Assembly (NCBI GenBank): GCA_002329325.1
Contig: DCTX01000047.1
Location: forward strand, 1 to 17,011
Reading direction: 5' to 3'
Length of the DNA stretch: 17,011 bases
Origin: Anaerolineales bacterium UBA1429
Lineage (GTDB): Bacteria; Chloroflexota; Anaerolineae; UBA1429
Shown here: in pieces, positions 7,938-15,649 of the stretch
How the letters are laid out: the number at the start of each line of letters is the position of its first letter
How positions within the stretch are numbered: the first letter of the stretch is position 1
The notes under the pieces: model-generated
The model's input: the letters and a program-made list of their open reading frames with translations, nothing else
Told to the model about the DNA's origin: nothing
Databases searched by the model: none
Made by a program: the position numbers and the translations under genes

Positions 7938-10133
7938 ATGACGGCAACACAAGAGACGGCACGCAGCGCCTTTGGCGCCCTCGAAACCCCCGAACCGCTG
8001 CCCGCCCCCGAGATCGAGGCGCGGGCCGGCGCCCTGCTGGCCCAGCTCGACCTGGAGGAAAAGATCACCCTCATGTACGGTGACGTCTCCTTCTGGTCGG
8101 GCCTGGTGGAGATGCTCAGCCACCCCAAGGAGTTCTGGGTGGCGGGGGTCGTGCCGCGCCTGGGCCTGCCAGGCATCCGCTTCTCCGATGGCCCGCGCGG
8201 CGTCTGCCTGGAAGGCGCCACCACCTTCCCCGTGGCCATGGCCCGGGGCGCCACCTGGGACCCCGCCCTGGAGGAACGGGTGGGCGACGTGATCGGCAAG
8301 GAGCTCCGCGCCCTGGGCGGCAACCTGTTCGGCGGCGTGTGCATCAACCTGCTGCGTCACCCGGCCTGGGGCCGCGCCCAGGAGAGCTATGGCGAGGACC
8401 CCTGGCTCCTGGGTGAGATGGGCGCCGCCCTGGTGCGGGGCGTTCAGCTTCACACCATGGCCTGCGCCAAGCACTATGCCCTCAACTCGATGGAGAACGC
8501 CCGCTTCTCCGTGGATGTGACGGTGGATCCGCGCGCCCTCCACGAGATCTATTTGCCGCACTTCAAGCGGGTGGTGGACGAGGGCGTGGCCAGCGTCATG
8601 AGCTCCTACAACAGCGTCAACGGCGAGTGGTGCGGCCAGAACCGCACCCTGCTCACCGAGATCCTCAAGGAGATGTGGGGCTTCAAGGGGTTCGTCGTCA
8701 CCGACTGGATCCTGGGCATGCGCGATGCGTACAAGGCCGCCCTCGCCGGCCAGGACCTGGAGATGCCCTTCCGCATGCACTTCTGGCAGCACCTGCGCAA
8801 TCTGGTGGCCGAGGGCAAGGTGCCCGTCGAGCGCATCGATGACGCCGCCCTGCGCATGATCCGCCAGCAGGTGCGCTTTGCCCAGGGCCGCGACCCCAAG
8901 GTCTACTCCCGCGAGATCGTCGGCTGCGAGGCCCACCGCAGCCTGGCTCGCACCGTGGCCCAGAAGAGCATCGTGCTGCTCAAGAACGAGGGCGGCCTGT
9001 TGCCTCTGACCCAGGGCGCCCGGGTGGCCGTGTTGGGTCGCCTGGCCGACCTGCCCAACACCGGCGACCGGGGCTCCAGCAACACCCGCCCCGCCTACGT
9101 GGTCACGCCGCTGCAGGGGCTCCGGGCCGCCCTGGGCGAGGACGCCGTGCTCCACGATGACGGCCTCGACCCCGCGCGCGCTGCCCAGGTGGCGCGCCAG
9201 GCCGATGTGGCTCTGGTGGTGGTGGGCTATACCCACGAGGACGAGGGCGAGTACATCCCGCCCGATATGCTCAGCCGCCTGCCAGAGCTGCTGCCGCCGC
9301 CGACGCCGGAGGAGGCGCCCATCGCCCAGGGCATGGCCCAGATGGCCCCGCAGGCGGGCCAGGCCTTTGCCGGGCAGAGCGTCGGCTTCTCGCCCGGCGG
9401 CGATCGCGCCAGCCTCACGCTGCGGCCCGATGACGAGGCCCTGATCGCCGCTGTGGCGGCGGCCAACCCCCGCACCGTGGTGGCCATCATGTCGGGCAGC
9501 GCCGTCATCATCGAGGGCTGGCGCGCCAGCGTGCCCGCCATCCTGATGCTCTGGTACCCTGGCATGGAGGGCGGCCACGCCCTGGCCGACATCCTGCTGG
9601 GCCATGCCAACCCAGGCGGCAAGCTGCCCTTTGTCGTCCCCAAGAGCGCCGACGACCTGCCGTTCTTCGATAGGGACGCCACCGCCATCACCTACGACCT
9701 GTGGCACGGCTACCGCAAGCTGGAGCGCGATGGCGTCGCGCCGGCCTTCCCCTTTGGGTTCGGCCTCAGCTACACCACCTTTGGCCTGAGCGATCTGCGC
9801 CTGGAGCGCGATGCCTTGGGCTCTGCCGATACGCTGCGCGCCACGGTGACCGTCACCAACAACGGCGACCGGGCGGGCGATGAGGTGGTGCAGCTCTATG
9901 TGGCGGCCTGCGAATCCAGGGTGGAACGGGCGCCCAAGGAGCTCAAGGCCTTTGCCCGCGTGTCCCTGGCCCCCGGCGAGAGCCGCCAGGTGACGCTGGC
10001 CGTGCCCACGGCCAACCTGGCCTACTATGATGTTGAGATGGGCTGGGTGGTGGAGCCGGGCCGCTATGTCGCCATCGTCGGCCGCCACTCGCTGGATGCG
10101 GAGGCGCTGCGGGCAGAGTTCAGCATCGCATAG
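7938..10133 (+). CDS. Glycoside hydrolase family 3 (beta-glucosidase-like), cytoplasmic
   Basis: The 731-residue protein has the three GH3 parts: a TIM-barrel domain (about 30-330), an alpha/beta sandwich domain (about 340-610) and a C-terminal fibronectin-III-like domain (about 640-725, ending GRYVAIVGRHS). Barrel motifs include FSDGPRGV, the AKHYALNS substrate-binding motif and FVVTDW, where D256 is the expected catalytic nucleophile. The EGE motif with the likely acid/base Glu is at 436-438 (DEGEY). Its usual continuation GxDR is displaced to residues 488-490 by a ~48-residue Pro/Met/Gln-rich insert. There is no signal peptide, so it should act on imported glycosides. AAGGAGG precedes the ATG. 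The family retains beta-glucosyl, xylosyl and other specificities; which applies is not visible. Confidence 0.92.
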   Translation: MTATQETARSAFGALETPEPLPAPEIEARAGALLAQLDLEEKITLMYGDVSFWSGLVEMLSHPKEFWVAGVVPRLGLPGIRFSDGPRGVCLEGATTFPVAMARGATWDPALEERVGDVIGKELRALGGNLFGGVCINLLRHPAWGRAQESYGEDPWLLGEMGAALVRGVQLHTMACAKHYALNSMENARFSVDVTVDPRALHEIYLPHFKRVVDEGVASVMSSYNSVNGEWCGQNRTLLTEILKEMWGFKGFVVTDWILGMRDAYKAALAGQDLEMPFRMHFWQHLRNLVAEGKVPVERIDDAALRMIRQQVRFAQGRDPKVYSREIVGCEAHRSLARTVAQKSIVLLKNEGGLLPLTQGARVAVLGRLADLPNTGDRGSSNTRPAYVVTPLQGLRAALGEDAVLHDDGLDPARAAQVARQADVALVVVGYTHEDEGEYIPPDMLSRLPELLPPPTPEEAPIAQGMAQMAPQAGQAFAGQSVGFSPGGDRASLTLRPDDEALIAAVAAANPRTVVAIMSGSAVIIEGWRASVPAILMLWYPGMEGGHALADILLGHANPGGKLPFVVPKSADDLPFFDRDATAITYDLWHGYRKLERDGVAPAFPFGFGLSYTTFGLSDLRLERDALGSADTLRATVTVTNNGDRAGDEVVQLYVAACESRVERAPKELKAFARVSLAPGESRQVTLAVPTANLAYYDVEMGWVVEPGRYVAIVGRHSLDAEALRAEFSIA

Positions 10134-10158
10134 CCGCTCCCCGTCACCATCGCTACCT

Positions 10159-10201
10159 GCGCGTCTCCCAGGGTGTATCGCCCCGGGAGACGCGCTCTTT
10201 T
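10159..10201 (+). terminator. Intrinsic terminator after the GH3 gene
   Basis: GCGCGTCTCCC (10159-10169) pairs perfectly with GGGAGACGCGC (10185-10195) and is followed directly by TCTTTT. This closes the sugar locus. Its T-run overlaps the left end of the palindromic operator of the next operon. Confidence 0.9.
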
Positions 10202-10232
10202 GTGCAACGTGCACATGTGCAGATTGCACAAA
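10199..10232. promoter_or_regulatory. 34-bp palindromic operator (two abutting TGTGCA-N3-TGCACA sites)
   Basis: Two 15-bp inverted repeats abut exactly: TGTGCA-ACG-TGCACA (10201-10215) and TGTGCA-GAT-TGCACA (10216-10230). With flanking bases the whole 34 bp is one palindrome in which 15 of 17 position pairs match, centred between 10215 and 10216. It begins in the T-run of the upstream terminator and its right arm overlaps the candidate -35. This is the form of a binding site for two regulator dimers. The outer TTTGTG/CACAAA recalls Rex-type NADH-sensing sites (TTGTGA-N6-TCACAA) but the spacing differs, so the regulator is unknown. Confidence 0.8.
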
Positions 10233-10253
10233 TCGCCCCTTTCGGTATATGAT
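10224..10253 (+). promoter_or_regulatory. Promoter of the NuoEFG-like operon
   Basis: TTGCAC (10224-10229) as -35 and TATGAT (10248-10253, five of six consensus positions) as -10 are 18 bases apart. The -35 lies within the right arm of the palindrome, so an occupied site should block or modulate RNA polymerase. The untranslated leader would be about 40 bases, ending in CAGGAGG before the ATG at 10302. Confidence 0.55.
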
Positions 10254-10301
10254 GCAACCATTCACTGCCCGGCCTGCCATACGAACGCAACAGGAGGACG
10301 G

Positions 10302-10793
10302 ATGGTTGTATCGGAGGTTCGAAGCCTGCTCGCGGGACGCGAGGGCCAGCCCGACCAGTTGATCGAGGTGCTGCAGGACATGCAGGCCCGTTTCCGCTAT
10401 CTACCGGAGGAGGGGCTGCGCATGGCTGCCGAGACCCTGGGGGTGCCGCCCATCGAGGTCTATCGCGTGGCCAACTTCTACAAGACCTTTAGCCTCACCC
10501 CCCGGGGACGCCATGAGCTGGTGGTGTGCATGGGCACCGCCTGCCATGTGCGCGGCGCCCTGCGCATGGTGGATGTGGCCCAGGCCGAGCTGGGCATCTC
10601 TGCCGGGGAGACCACCGAGGATGGCGCCTTTAGCCTGGAGCGCGTCAACTGCCTGGGCTGCTGCGCCCTGGGGCCGGTGGTCGTCCTGGACGGCGCCTAC
10701 CACGGCCACATGAACCCGGCCAGGCTGCGCGACCTCATCGCCGAGACCCGCCGGGCCGACGCCCAGGGAGGTGAGCCCGATGTCCAGGATTAG
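10302..10793 (+). CDS. NuoE/HoxE-like [2Fe-2S] thioredoxin-fold subunit
   Basis: The 163-residue protein matches NuoE, HoxE and the HndA/HydC subunits of NAD-linked Fe-S complexes in size and layout. A helical N-terminus contains the family stretch RFRYLPEEGLRMAAETLGVP and a VANFYKTFSLTPRG segment. It is followed by a thioredoxin-like domain carrying one [2Fe-2S] cluster on C76 and C81 (CMGTACHVRG) and C117 and C121 (NCLGCCALGP). It passes electrons to or from the FMN/NADH subunit encoded next. The ATG has AGGAGG six bases upstream. Its last 14 bases overlap the next gene, indicating translational coupling. It is the first gene after the palindromic operator. The name nuoE is not given because no complex I genes accompany it. 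Confidence 0.92.
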   Translation: MVVSEVRSLLAGREGQPDQLIEVLQDMQARFRYLPEEGLRMAAETLGVPPIEVYRVANFYKTFSLTPRGRHELVVCMGTACHVRGALRMVDVAQAELGISAGETTEDGAFSLERVNCLGCCALGPVVVLDGAYHGHMNPARLRDLIAETRRADAQGGEPDVQD

Positions 10794-12636
10794 CACGCCC
10801 CAGGACCTGGAGCTCTTGTGCGAGCAGCTCGCCGCCGCCAGGGAGAGCCAGGCCCCCATGACCATCACCCTGTGCTCGGGCACCGGCTGCCAGGCAGGGG
10901 GATCCCTGCCGGTGTTGGCCGCTCTGCGGGCCGAGCTGGAGCGCGCTGGCTTGGCGGACCAGGTGCAGATCCGCACCACCGGCTGCCATGGCTTTTGCGA
11001 GCAGGGCCCCCTGATGACCATCGAGCCCGGCGATCTGTTCTACTGTCGCGTCGCGCCGGAGGATGCGCCCGAGATCGTGGCGCGCACCGTGGTCGCGGGC
11101 GAGGTGATCGAGCGCTTGCTGTACACCGACCCCGTCTCGGGCGACAGGGTGGTCCACGAGGCCGATATCCCCTTCTATGCCGCCCAGGAGCGGGTGCTCT
11201 TGGGCCAGAACCGCGTTGTGGATCCCACCCGCATCGAGGACTATATCGCGCTGGGGGGCTATCAGGCGCTGGCCAGGGCCCTGACCGAGATGTCGCCGCA
11301 AGAGGTGCTCGACGCCGTGCGCGCGGCGGGTCTGCGAGGGCGGGGCGGCGGCGGTTTCCCCACCGCCGCCAAGTGGCAGGCCACCCGCGACGCCATCGGC
11401 GAGCCCAAGATCCTGATCTGCAACGCCGATGAGGGCGACCCCGGCGCCTACATGAACCGCAGCCTGCTGGAGGGCAACCCTCACGCCATCATCGAGGGCA
11501 TGCTCATCGGCGCCCACGCCATCGGCGCCAGCCAGGGCTACATCTATGTGCGCGCCGAGTATCCCCTGGCCGTCGAGCACGTGCGCGCCGCCATCGGCCA
11601 GGCCCGCGACATGGGCTTCTTGGGAGACCACATCCTGGGGAGCGGACTGTGCTTCGATCTGCAGGTGGCGCGGGGCGCAGGCGCCTTTGTGGCCGGCGAA
11701 TCGACGGCCCTGATGGCCGCCCTGGAGGGCGAGGTAAGCGAGCCGCGCCCCAAGGATGTGCACACCGCCGAAAAGGGCTACAAAGAGCTGCCCACCACCC
11801 TGAACAATGTCGAGACCTGGGCGGATGTGCCGCTGATCATCCGCCAGGGCAGCGAGGGGTTCCGCCGCCTGGGCACGCCTTCCAGCCCCGGCACCAAAAT
11901 CTTTGCCCTGACGGGCCGCGTCAAGAACACCGGTCTGGTGGAGGTGCCCCTGGGCACCCCCTTGCGCGAGATCATCTACAACATCGGCGGCGGGCCTGCC
12001 AATGGGCAGGCCATCAAGGCCGTCCAGATCGGCGGCCCCTCGGGCGGCTGCGTGCCCGAGGCCCTGTTCGATCTGCCGGTAGACTTTGACTCGCTGCGCG
12101 AGGCCGGCGCCATGATGGGCTCCGGCGGCATGGTGGTGATGGACGAGGGCTCGTGCATGGTGGACGTGGCCCGCTACTTCCTCGAGTTCCTCAAGGATGA
12201 ATCCTGTGGCAAGTGCGTCCCCTGCCGGCTGGGGGTTGACCGCATGCTGGAGATCGTGACCGATATCGCCGAGGGGCGCGCCTCGCTGGAGCAGCTCGAC
12301 CTGCTGGAGGAGCTGGGCGAGACGGTGTCGCAGGCGTCCCTCTGCGGTCTGGGCAAGACGGCCGCCAACCCGGTGCTCACGACGCTGCGCTACTTTCGCG
12401 ACGAGTATCTGGCCCACGTGGTGGAGAAACGGTGCCCGGCGGGCGTCTGCCGCGGCCTGGTGCGTTATGCCATCGAGGCCGACGCCTGCACCGGCTGCGG
12501 GCTATGCGCGCGGGCCTGCCCGCAAGGCGCCATCACGGGGGAGCGGCGCCGGCCGCACCTCATCGCTCAGGATCTGTGCGTGCGTTGTGGGATCTGCCGA
12601 GAAGTCTGCCGCTTTGGCGCCGTGACCGTGGCATAG
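10780..12636 (+). CDS. NuoF/HndC/HydB-like NADH- and FMN-binding subunit with extra Fe-S domains
   Basis: This is a 618-residue multidomain diaphorase. Residues ~25-115 form a thioredoxin-like [2Fe-2S] domain (C32, C37, C69, C73). A NuoF core follows, with the glycine-rich NADH/FMN motif GRGGGGFPTAAKW near 187 and ICNADEGDPGAYMNR. Next come the SLBB region and the N3-type [4Fe-4S] motif CGKCVPC (C476, C479, C482) with C522. The C-terminus is a bacterial-type 2[4Fe-4S] ferredoxin (C570-C573-C576-C580 and C600-C603-C606-C610). This architecture is that of electron-bifurcating [FeFe]-hydrogenase and NADP-reducing hydrogenase beta subunits rather than plain complex I NuoF. ATG 10780 is favoured over GTG 10771 because GGGAGG lies a proper distance upstream. 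It should oxidise or reduce NAD(P)H and exchange electrons with ferredoxin or a partner enzyme. Confidence 0.93.
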   Translation: MSRISTPQDLELLCEQLAAARESQAPMTITLCSGTGCQAGGSLPVLAALRAELERAGLADQVQIRTTGCHGFCEQGPLMTIEPGDLFYCRVAPEDAPEIVARTVVAGEVIERLLYTDPVSGDRVVHEADIPFYAAQERVLLGQNRVVDPTRIEDYIALGGYQALARALTEMSPQEVLDAVRAAGLRGRGGGGFPTAAKWQATRDAIGEPKILICNADEGDPGAYMNRSLLEGNPHAIIEGMLIGAHAIGASQGYIYVRAEYPLAVEHVRAAIGQARDMGFLGDHILGSGLCFDLQVARGAGAFVAGESTALMAALEGEVSEPRPKDVHTAEKGYKELPTTLNNVETWADVPLIIRQGSEGFRRLGTPSSPGTKIFALTGRVKNTGLVEVPLGTPLREIIYNIGGGPANGQAIKAVQIGGPSGGCVPEALFDLPVDFDSLREAGAMMGSGGMVVMDEGSCMVDVARYFLEFLKDESCGKCVPCRLGVDRMLEIVTDIAEGRASLEQLDLLEELGETVSQASLCGLGKTAANPVLTTLRYFRDEYLAHVVEKRCPAGVCRGLVRYAIEADACTGCGLCARACPQGAITGERRRPHLIAQDLCVRCGICREVCRFGAVTVA

Positions 12637-12645
12637 GAGAGGGCC

Positions 12646-13368
12646 ATGCTTCGATACATCAGCTTTACCGTAGATGGGGCCACCATCCGAACGCCCCAGG
12701 GAACCAGCGTCCTGGATGCCGCCCTGGATCAGGGCATCTGCATCCCGGCCTTGTGCCACATGCGCGGCGTCGAGGATATCGGCGTGTGCCGCCTCTGCCT
12801 GGTTGAGGTGGTGCGCAACGGCCGCTCGCGGGTGACCACCTCGTGCACCCTGGAGGCCACCGAGGGCATGGAGGTCCTGGCGCACTCGCCCTTGATCCTC
12901 AAGCTGCGGCGCAACGTCGCCGAGCTGCTGGTGGCCGAGGCGCCCAACTCGCGAGCCATCCAGGATATCGCCGCGCGTTGCGGCGTGACGACGGTGCGCT
13001 ACCCGTTCCACCACGCCGACTGCGTCCTCTGCGGGCGGTGCGTGCGCATCTGCAGCGAGATGTGGCGGGCGGGGGCGCTGGGCTTTGTGGGGCGCGGCGC
13101 CGAGCGCCGGGTGGCGCTGCCCTTCAACGAACGCCCCGAGTACTGCAAACGCTGTTACTCGTGCATCGATGTCTGCCCCATGACCATAGCGCCATGCGCG
13201 GGCCCGATGGCCGTGGGCGAGGAGTATCTGTGCGCCAAGTGCGCCTCGCAGCTCACCATGACGGCCCGCATGCCCGATTCGTGCGTCTGGTGTGGGCTGG
13301 GCAAAGGCTTTGGCTGCGCCCGCCAGACTCCGGCCGCGCGGACGCGAGAGAGGGCCAGGGTGCGCTAG
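12646..13368 (+). CDS. NuoG/HoxU-like Fe-S subunit lacking any catalytic domain, with Cys-rich tail
   Basis: The 240-residue protein starts with a plant-type [2Fe-2S] domain (C37, C48, C51, C67). The stretch where HoxU/NuoG/HydA relatives carry the His-Cys3 [4Fe-4S] motif here reads LLVAEAPNSRAIQDIAARCG, with the ligands missing. Two ferredoxin-type [4Fe-4S] motifs follow: CVLCGRCVRIC (C126-C136) and CKRCYSCIDVCP (C167-C177). The tail adds C184, C196, C199, C213, C216 and C224, arranged as Cx2C-x13-Cx2C, like a zinc ribbon or another metal site. There is no H-cluster and no molybdopterin domain, so this is an electron-transfer subunit only. It is 9 bp behind the NuoF-like gene with GGAGAGG upstream, the last gene of the operon. 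HoxU-like diaphorase subunit is the closest description. Confidence 0.88.
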   Translation: MLRYISFTVDGATIRTPQGTSVLDAALDQGICIPALCHMRGVEDIGVCRLCLVEVVRNGRSRVTTSCTLEATEGMEVLAHSPLILKLRRNVAELLVAEAPNSRAIQDIAARCGVTTVRYPFHHADCVLCGRCVRICSEMWRAGALGFVGRGAERRVALPFNERPEYCKRCYSCIDVCPMTIAPCAGPMAVGEEYLCAKCASQLTMTARMPDSCVWCGLGKGFGCARQTPAARTRERARVR

Positions 13369-13376
13369 ATACAGAG

Positions 13377-13406
13377 AGAGGGGGGCGGAAGGTTCCGCCC
13401 CCCTCT
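13377..13406. terminator. Bidirectional hairpin between convergent operons
   Basis: A 14-bp perfect stem (13377-13390 with 13393-13406) has a 2-base centre and a GGGGGG/CCCCCC core. It starts eight bases after the stop of the NuoG-like gene and lies 72 bases from the end of the opposing BtrH-like gene. There is no strong T-run, but position and stability fit shared termination. Confidence 0.7.
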
Positions 13407-13478
13407 GCTATCGTCCTGGTTGACGTGCCCTCAGGGCAGCGTCTGTCTGATAGCGCAGGCCTGCCACTGCGGACCGCG

Positions 13479-14438
13479 CTAGCCCCGCTCCAGCCATGCC
13501 GAAAGCAGCGCCAGCCCCCGCTCCTCGGCGGCCTGGGCGCGGCGCAGGTGACCCGCGCAGGCCCGCGCCACCTCCGGAGTCGGGTTGCTCTGGGCGTAGG
13601 CCGCCCAGACCGGCGCCATCTCGGCGGCCACCTGGGCATAGGCCTCTGCGGCAGGGGCCAGCCCGTCGTCCTCGGCGGCCAGCGCCTTGAGGAAATCGCG
13701 GGCATAGCAGCGCGCCCCAACATAGTGCCCGGCATAGTAGCCGGAGGGCACCCCCTCAGGGTGCGTCAGGCCCTTCTCCAGGGCATCCGCCCACAGGCCA
13801 TAAGCCGCCAGGCCGTTCTGATACCCCGGTCGCTCCGTCCACTCCTCCCCCGCGCCGTGGTGCACGGCCAGCTCCAGGGCGCGCCGCACGGCTTGCTCGC
13901 GGCTGCGGCCATTGGGCGCCCCCACAACCGTCACGGAGACAAAGTGGATCTCGCGCTGGCCCAGTTGCCCATAGGGCATCTCGCCTGCGCGCCCCAGGCA
14001 GTCCAGCGTGAGATAGCAGGCCTTGTCCGGGTCATAGCCGATCACCAGCCCCCACTCGGGTATGGCGATATCCCACACGATGGCGGGCACGCCGGCATCG
14101 ATACCCTTCAAGATCGCAGCCTGAGCCTCCTGCCGGGCCTCGTCGCTATAGTCGGCGTGGATGTGCACCGCATCATAGCCCGCCTGGGCCACCGTCTCGG
14201 GCAACACGCCGCACCAATCGTAGACGCTGGTGGCGCTGGGGCACATGCCTGCCTCCACGCAGATGCGAAAGGCCCAGCCGCTCACCCCCATCAGCCAGGC
14301 GGGATCCACGGGCTGGCCCAGATAGCCCAGCACCCCCGCCAACGCCCCCATAAAGCTGTTGTAGATGCCCGGCTCGCCACGGGCGCCAGCGCCGGCATCC
14401 CAGTCGATACGCACGCCCTCTAGTTTGTGCTCTGCCAT
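13479..14438 (-). CDS. BtrH N-terminal-like papain-fold protein A (nucleophile position substituted)
   Basis: This 319-residue cytoplasmic protein is a clear relative of its upstream neighbour. Both share LMGVSG-[WY]-AF after the first helix, a GVPAIVWD...GLVIGYD or GRPVIAV...CLITGYD strand pair, and the motif GLAAY-x2-WAD in an all-helical C-terminal half. The layout resembles the BtrH N-terminal (papain-like) family, whose namesake is an acyltransferase in butirosin synthesis; I rate that assignment as moderate. The residue aligning with the neighbour's Cys40 is Ala32 (NSFMGALAGVLGYLG), and an acidic residue (PEWG) stands where papain-like enzymes usually have His. Catalysis by this copy is therefore doubtful. 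GGAGGG lies five bases before the ATG. It is 18 bp behind the paralogue in the same operon. Confidence 0.6.
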   Translation of the reverse strand: MAEHKLEGVRIDWDAGAGARGEPGIYNSFMGALAGVLGYLGQPVDPAWLMGVSGWAFRICVEAGMCPSATSVYDWCGVLPETVAQAGYDAVHIHADYSDEARQEAQAAILKGIDAGVPAIVWDIAIPEWGLVIGYDPDKACYLTLDCLGRAGEMPYGQLGQREIHFVSVTVVGAPNGRSREQAVRRALELAVHHGAGEEWTERPGYQNGLAAYGLWADALEKGLTHPEGVPSGYYAGHYVGARCYARDFLKALAAEDDGLAPAAEAYAQVAAEMAPVWAAYAQSNPTPEVARACAGHLRRAQAAEERGLALLSAWLERG

Positions 14439-14456
14439 CGGTCCCTCCTAACCCAA

Positions 14457-15605
14457 TCAGACCGGACTCCTATCGGCCAAAGCCAGGGCCCCTTCCAGGT
14501 GTGTGGCCATCTCGGCGCAGCGGTCGCGCGACGCGCGGATCACCGCTGCGATGGCACGGCGCACGTCGGGCTCGCCCAGCTTGCGCACCTTGGTCTCTTC
14601 CCAGCCGATGCCGCCCACCAGCCCCCAGATATCCCACATCAGGGCGTGTTCCTCGGCCAGGCAGGCCGCCGCCCGCAGCAGCTCGGCCGCCATCCAGGGC
14701 TCGTCGTTGGCCATCTGGGTGAGAAAGAGCGAGCCGTACCAGCGCGCCTCGGCGACGGCGCTGACGGCGAAATCGTGCACCATGAACCGCCCGGTGAGGG
14801 CCGCCAGGTCTTGGGTCTCGAACGCGCCGTCGCGCAGCAGGTGATCGGCCCAGGCGTCGTAGGCGGCCAGCCCCGTGTGCCGGCCGTTGGCCTCGGCGGT
14901 GCGCACCAGCTCCACGGCGTCGGCCAGGGCGCGCCGGTAGACCTGCTGGCGGCTCGGGATGGGTCCGCGCTCGCCCAGCAGGATCAGCCCCTCTGTCCCG
15001 GCGAACCAGTCGCTCTGGCGGAATTCGCCCGTGGGCTCGGAGCCCTGGTTCGGGGCGTGCTCGGGCGTCTCCTGGAAAAAGCTCCAGCCCATCAGCAGGT
15101 CTCCGCCCTGGTCATAGCCGGTGATGAGGCAGCACTCGGGCGGGCCGACGACGCCCACGGCGATGACGGGCCGCCCCGCCTGCAGGCTGGCGACGATCCT
15201 GGCCCGATAGGCAGCCTCGTCGGCCGGCCCCTGCTCCTTGAGCAGCACCTCGCCGCCATAGCCGACGGCGGCCAGGGCGCGGCGGAAGGGCGCCGCCGGG
15301 TCGTCGCCGATCCAGCGGATGTCGTTGTTGCCGGGATCCCAGCCCTCCCGCCAGGCCAGCCCAAAGGCATAGCCGCTAACGCCCATGAGATAGGCATAGG
15401 CGCAGTTGAGGCCCCAGCCGGGGCTCACGGTGGGCAGATGGCGGCAGCCCAGGTTATCGCCCAGATACTCCAGGGCCGCCCGCAAACAGGAGGGGAAGGT
15501 AACGTCTTCGGGGCAGCGCGGTCCCCCCTGGAAAAAGTGCACCTTGGGGACGCCGCTGAGAAGCACGCGCTCGGGAGTGGCCGATCCGGATGCGGGAGAA
15601 GGCAT
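14457..15605 (-). CDS. BtrH N-terminal-like papain-fold protein B (Cys40 retained)
   Basis: This 382-residue paralogue of protein A is longer mainly in its N-terminal leader and middle section. The putative nucleophile helix reads FPSCLRAALEYLG, with Cys40 in the position expected for papain-like folds. The downstream segment GPPECCLITGYD has Glu where His is typical, and an LLMGWSFFQETP strand follows. The C-terminal half (TGLAAYDAWADHLL and a series of Ala/Glu-rich helices to the end) looks like a helical bundle. There is no signal peptide or membrane segment. The substrate is unknown; peptidase, acyltransferase or ligand-binding roles are all open. An AGGGGG run precedes the ATG. It leads a two-gene unit with protein A, and a candidate promoter lies 45-73 bp upstream. 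Confidence 0.6.
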   Translation of the reverse strand: MPSPASGSATPERVLLSGVPKVHFFQGGPRCPEDVTFPSCLRAALEYLGDNLGCRHLPTVSPGWGLNCAYAYLMGVSGYAFGLAWREGWDPGNNDIRWIGDDPAAPFRRALAAVGYGGEVLLKEQGPADEAAYRARIVASLQAGRPVIAVGVVGPPECCLITGYDQGGDLLMGWSFFQETPEHAPNQGSEPTGEFRQSDWFAGTEGLILLGERGPIPSRQQVYRRALADAVELVRTAEANGRHTGLAAYDAWADHLLRDGAFETQDLAALTGRFMVHDFAVSAVAEARWYGSLFLTQMANDEPWMAAELLRAAACLAEEHALMWDIWGLVGGIGWEETKVRKLGEPDVRRAIAAVIRASRDRCAEMATHLEGALALADRSPV

Positions 15606-15649
15606 GGGGGTCCCCCTTTCGGAACAGGAAGCGCTGAGCCAACGTGGCT

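Noticed and set aside
7914..10280. 788-residue reverse-strand open frame opposite the GH3 gene
   Set aside because: It is a GC-driven antisense shadow, rich in Ala, Gly, His and Gln with no domain; the + strand GH3 has intact motifs and a ribosome-binding site.
10735..12417. 560-residue reverse-strand frame opposite the NuoF-like gene
   Set aside because: Antisense shadow; all Fe-S and nucleotide motifs are on the + strand.
10302..13368. Possible [FeFe]-hydrogenase or complex I operon
   Set aside because: No H-cluster motifs, NiFe ligands, membrane subunits or NuoB/C/D genes are present; only the NADH-side electron-transfer subunits are encoded.
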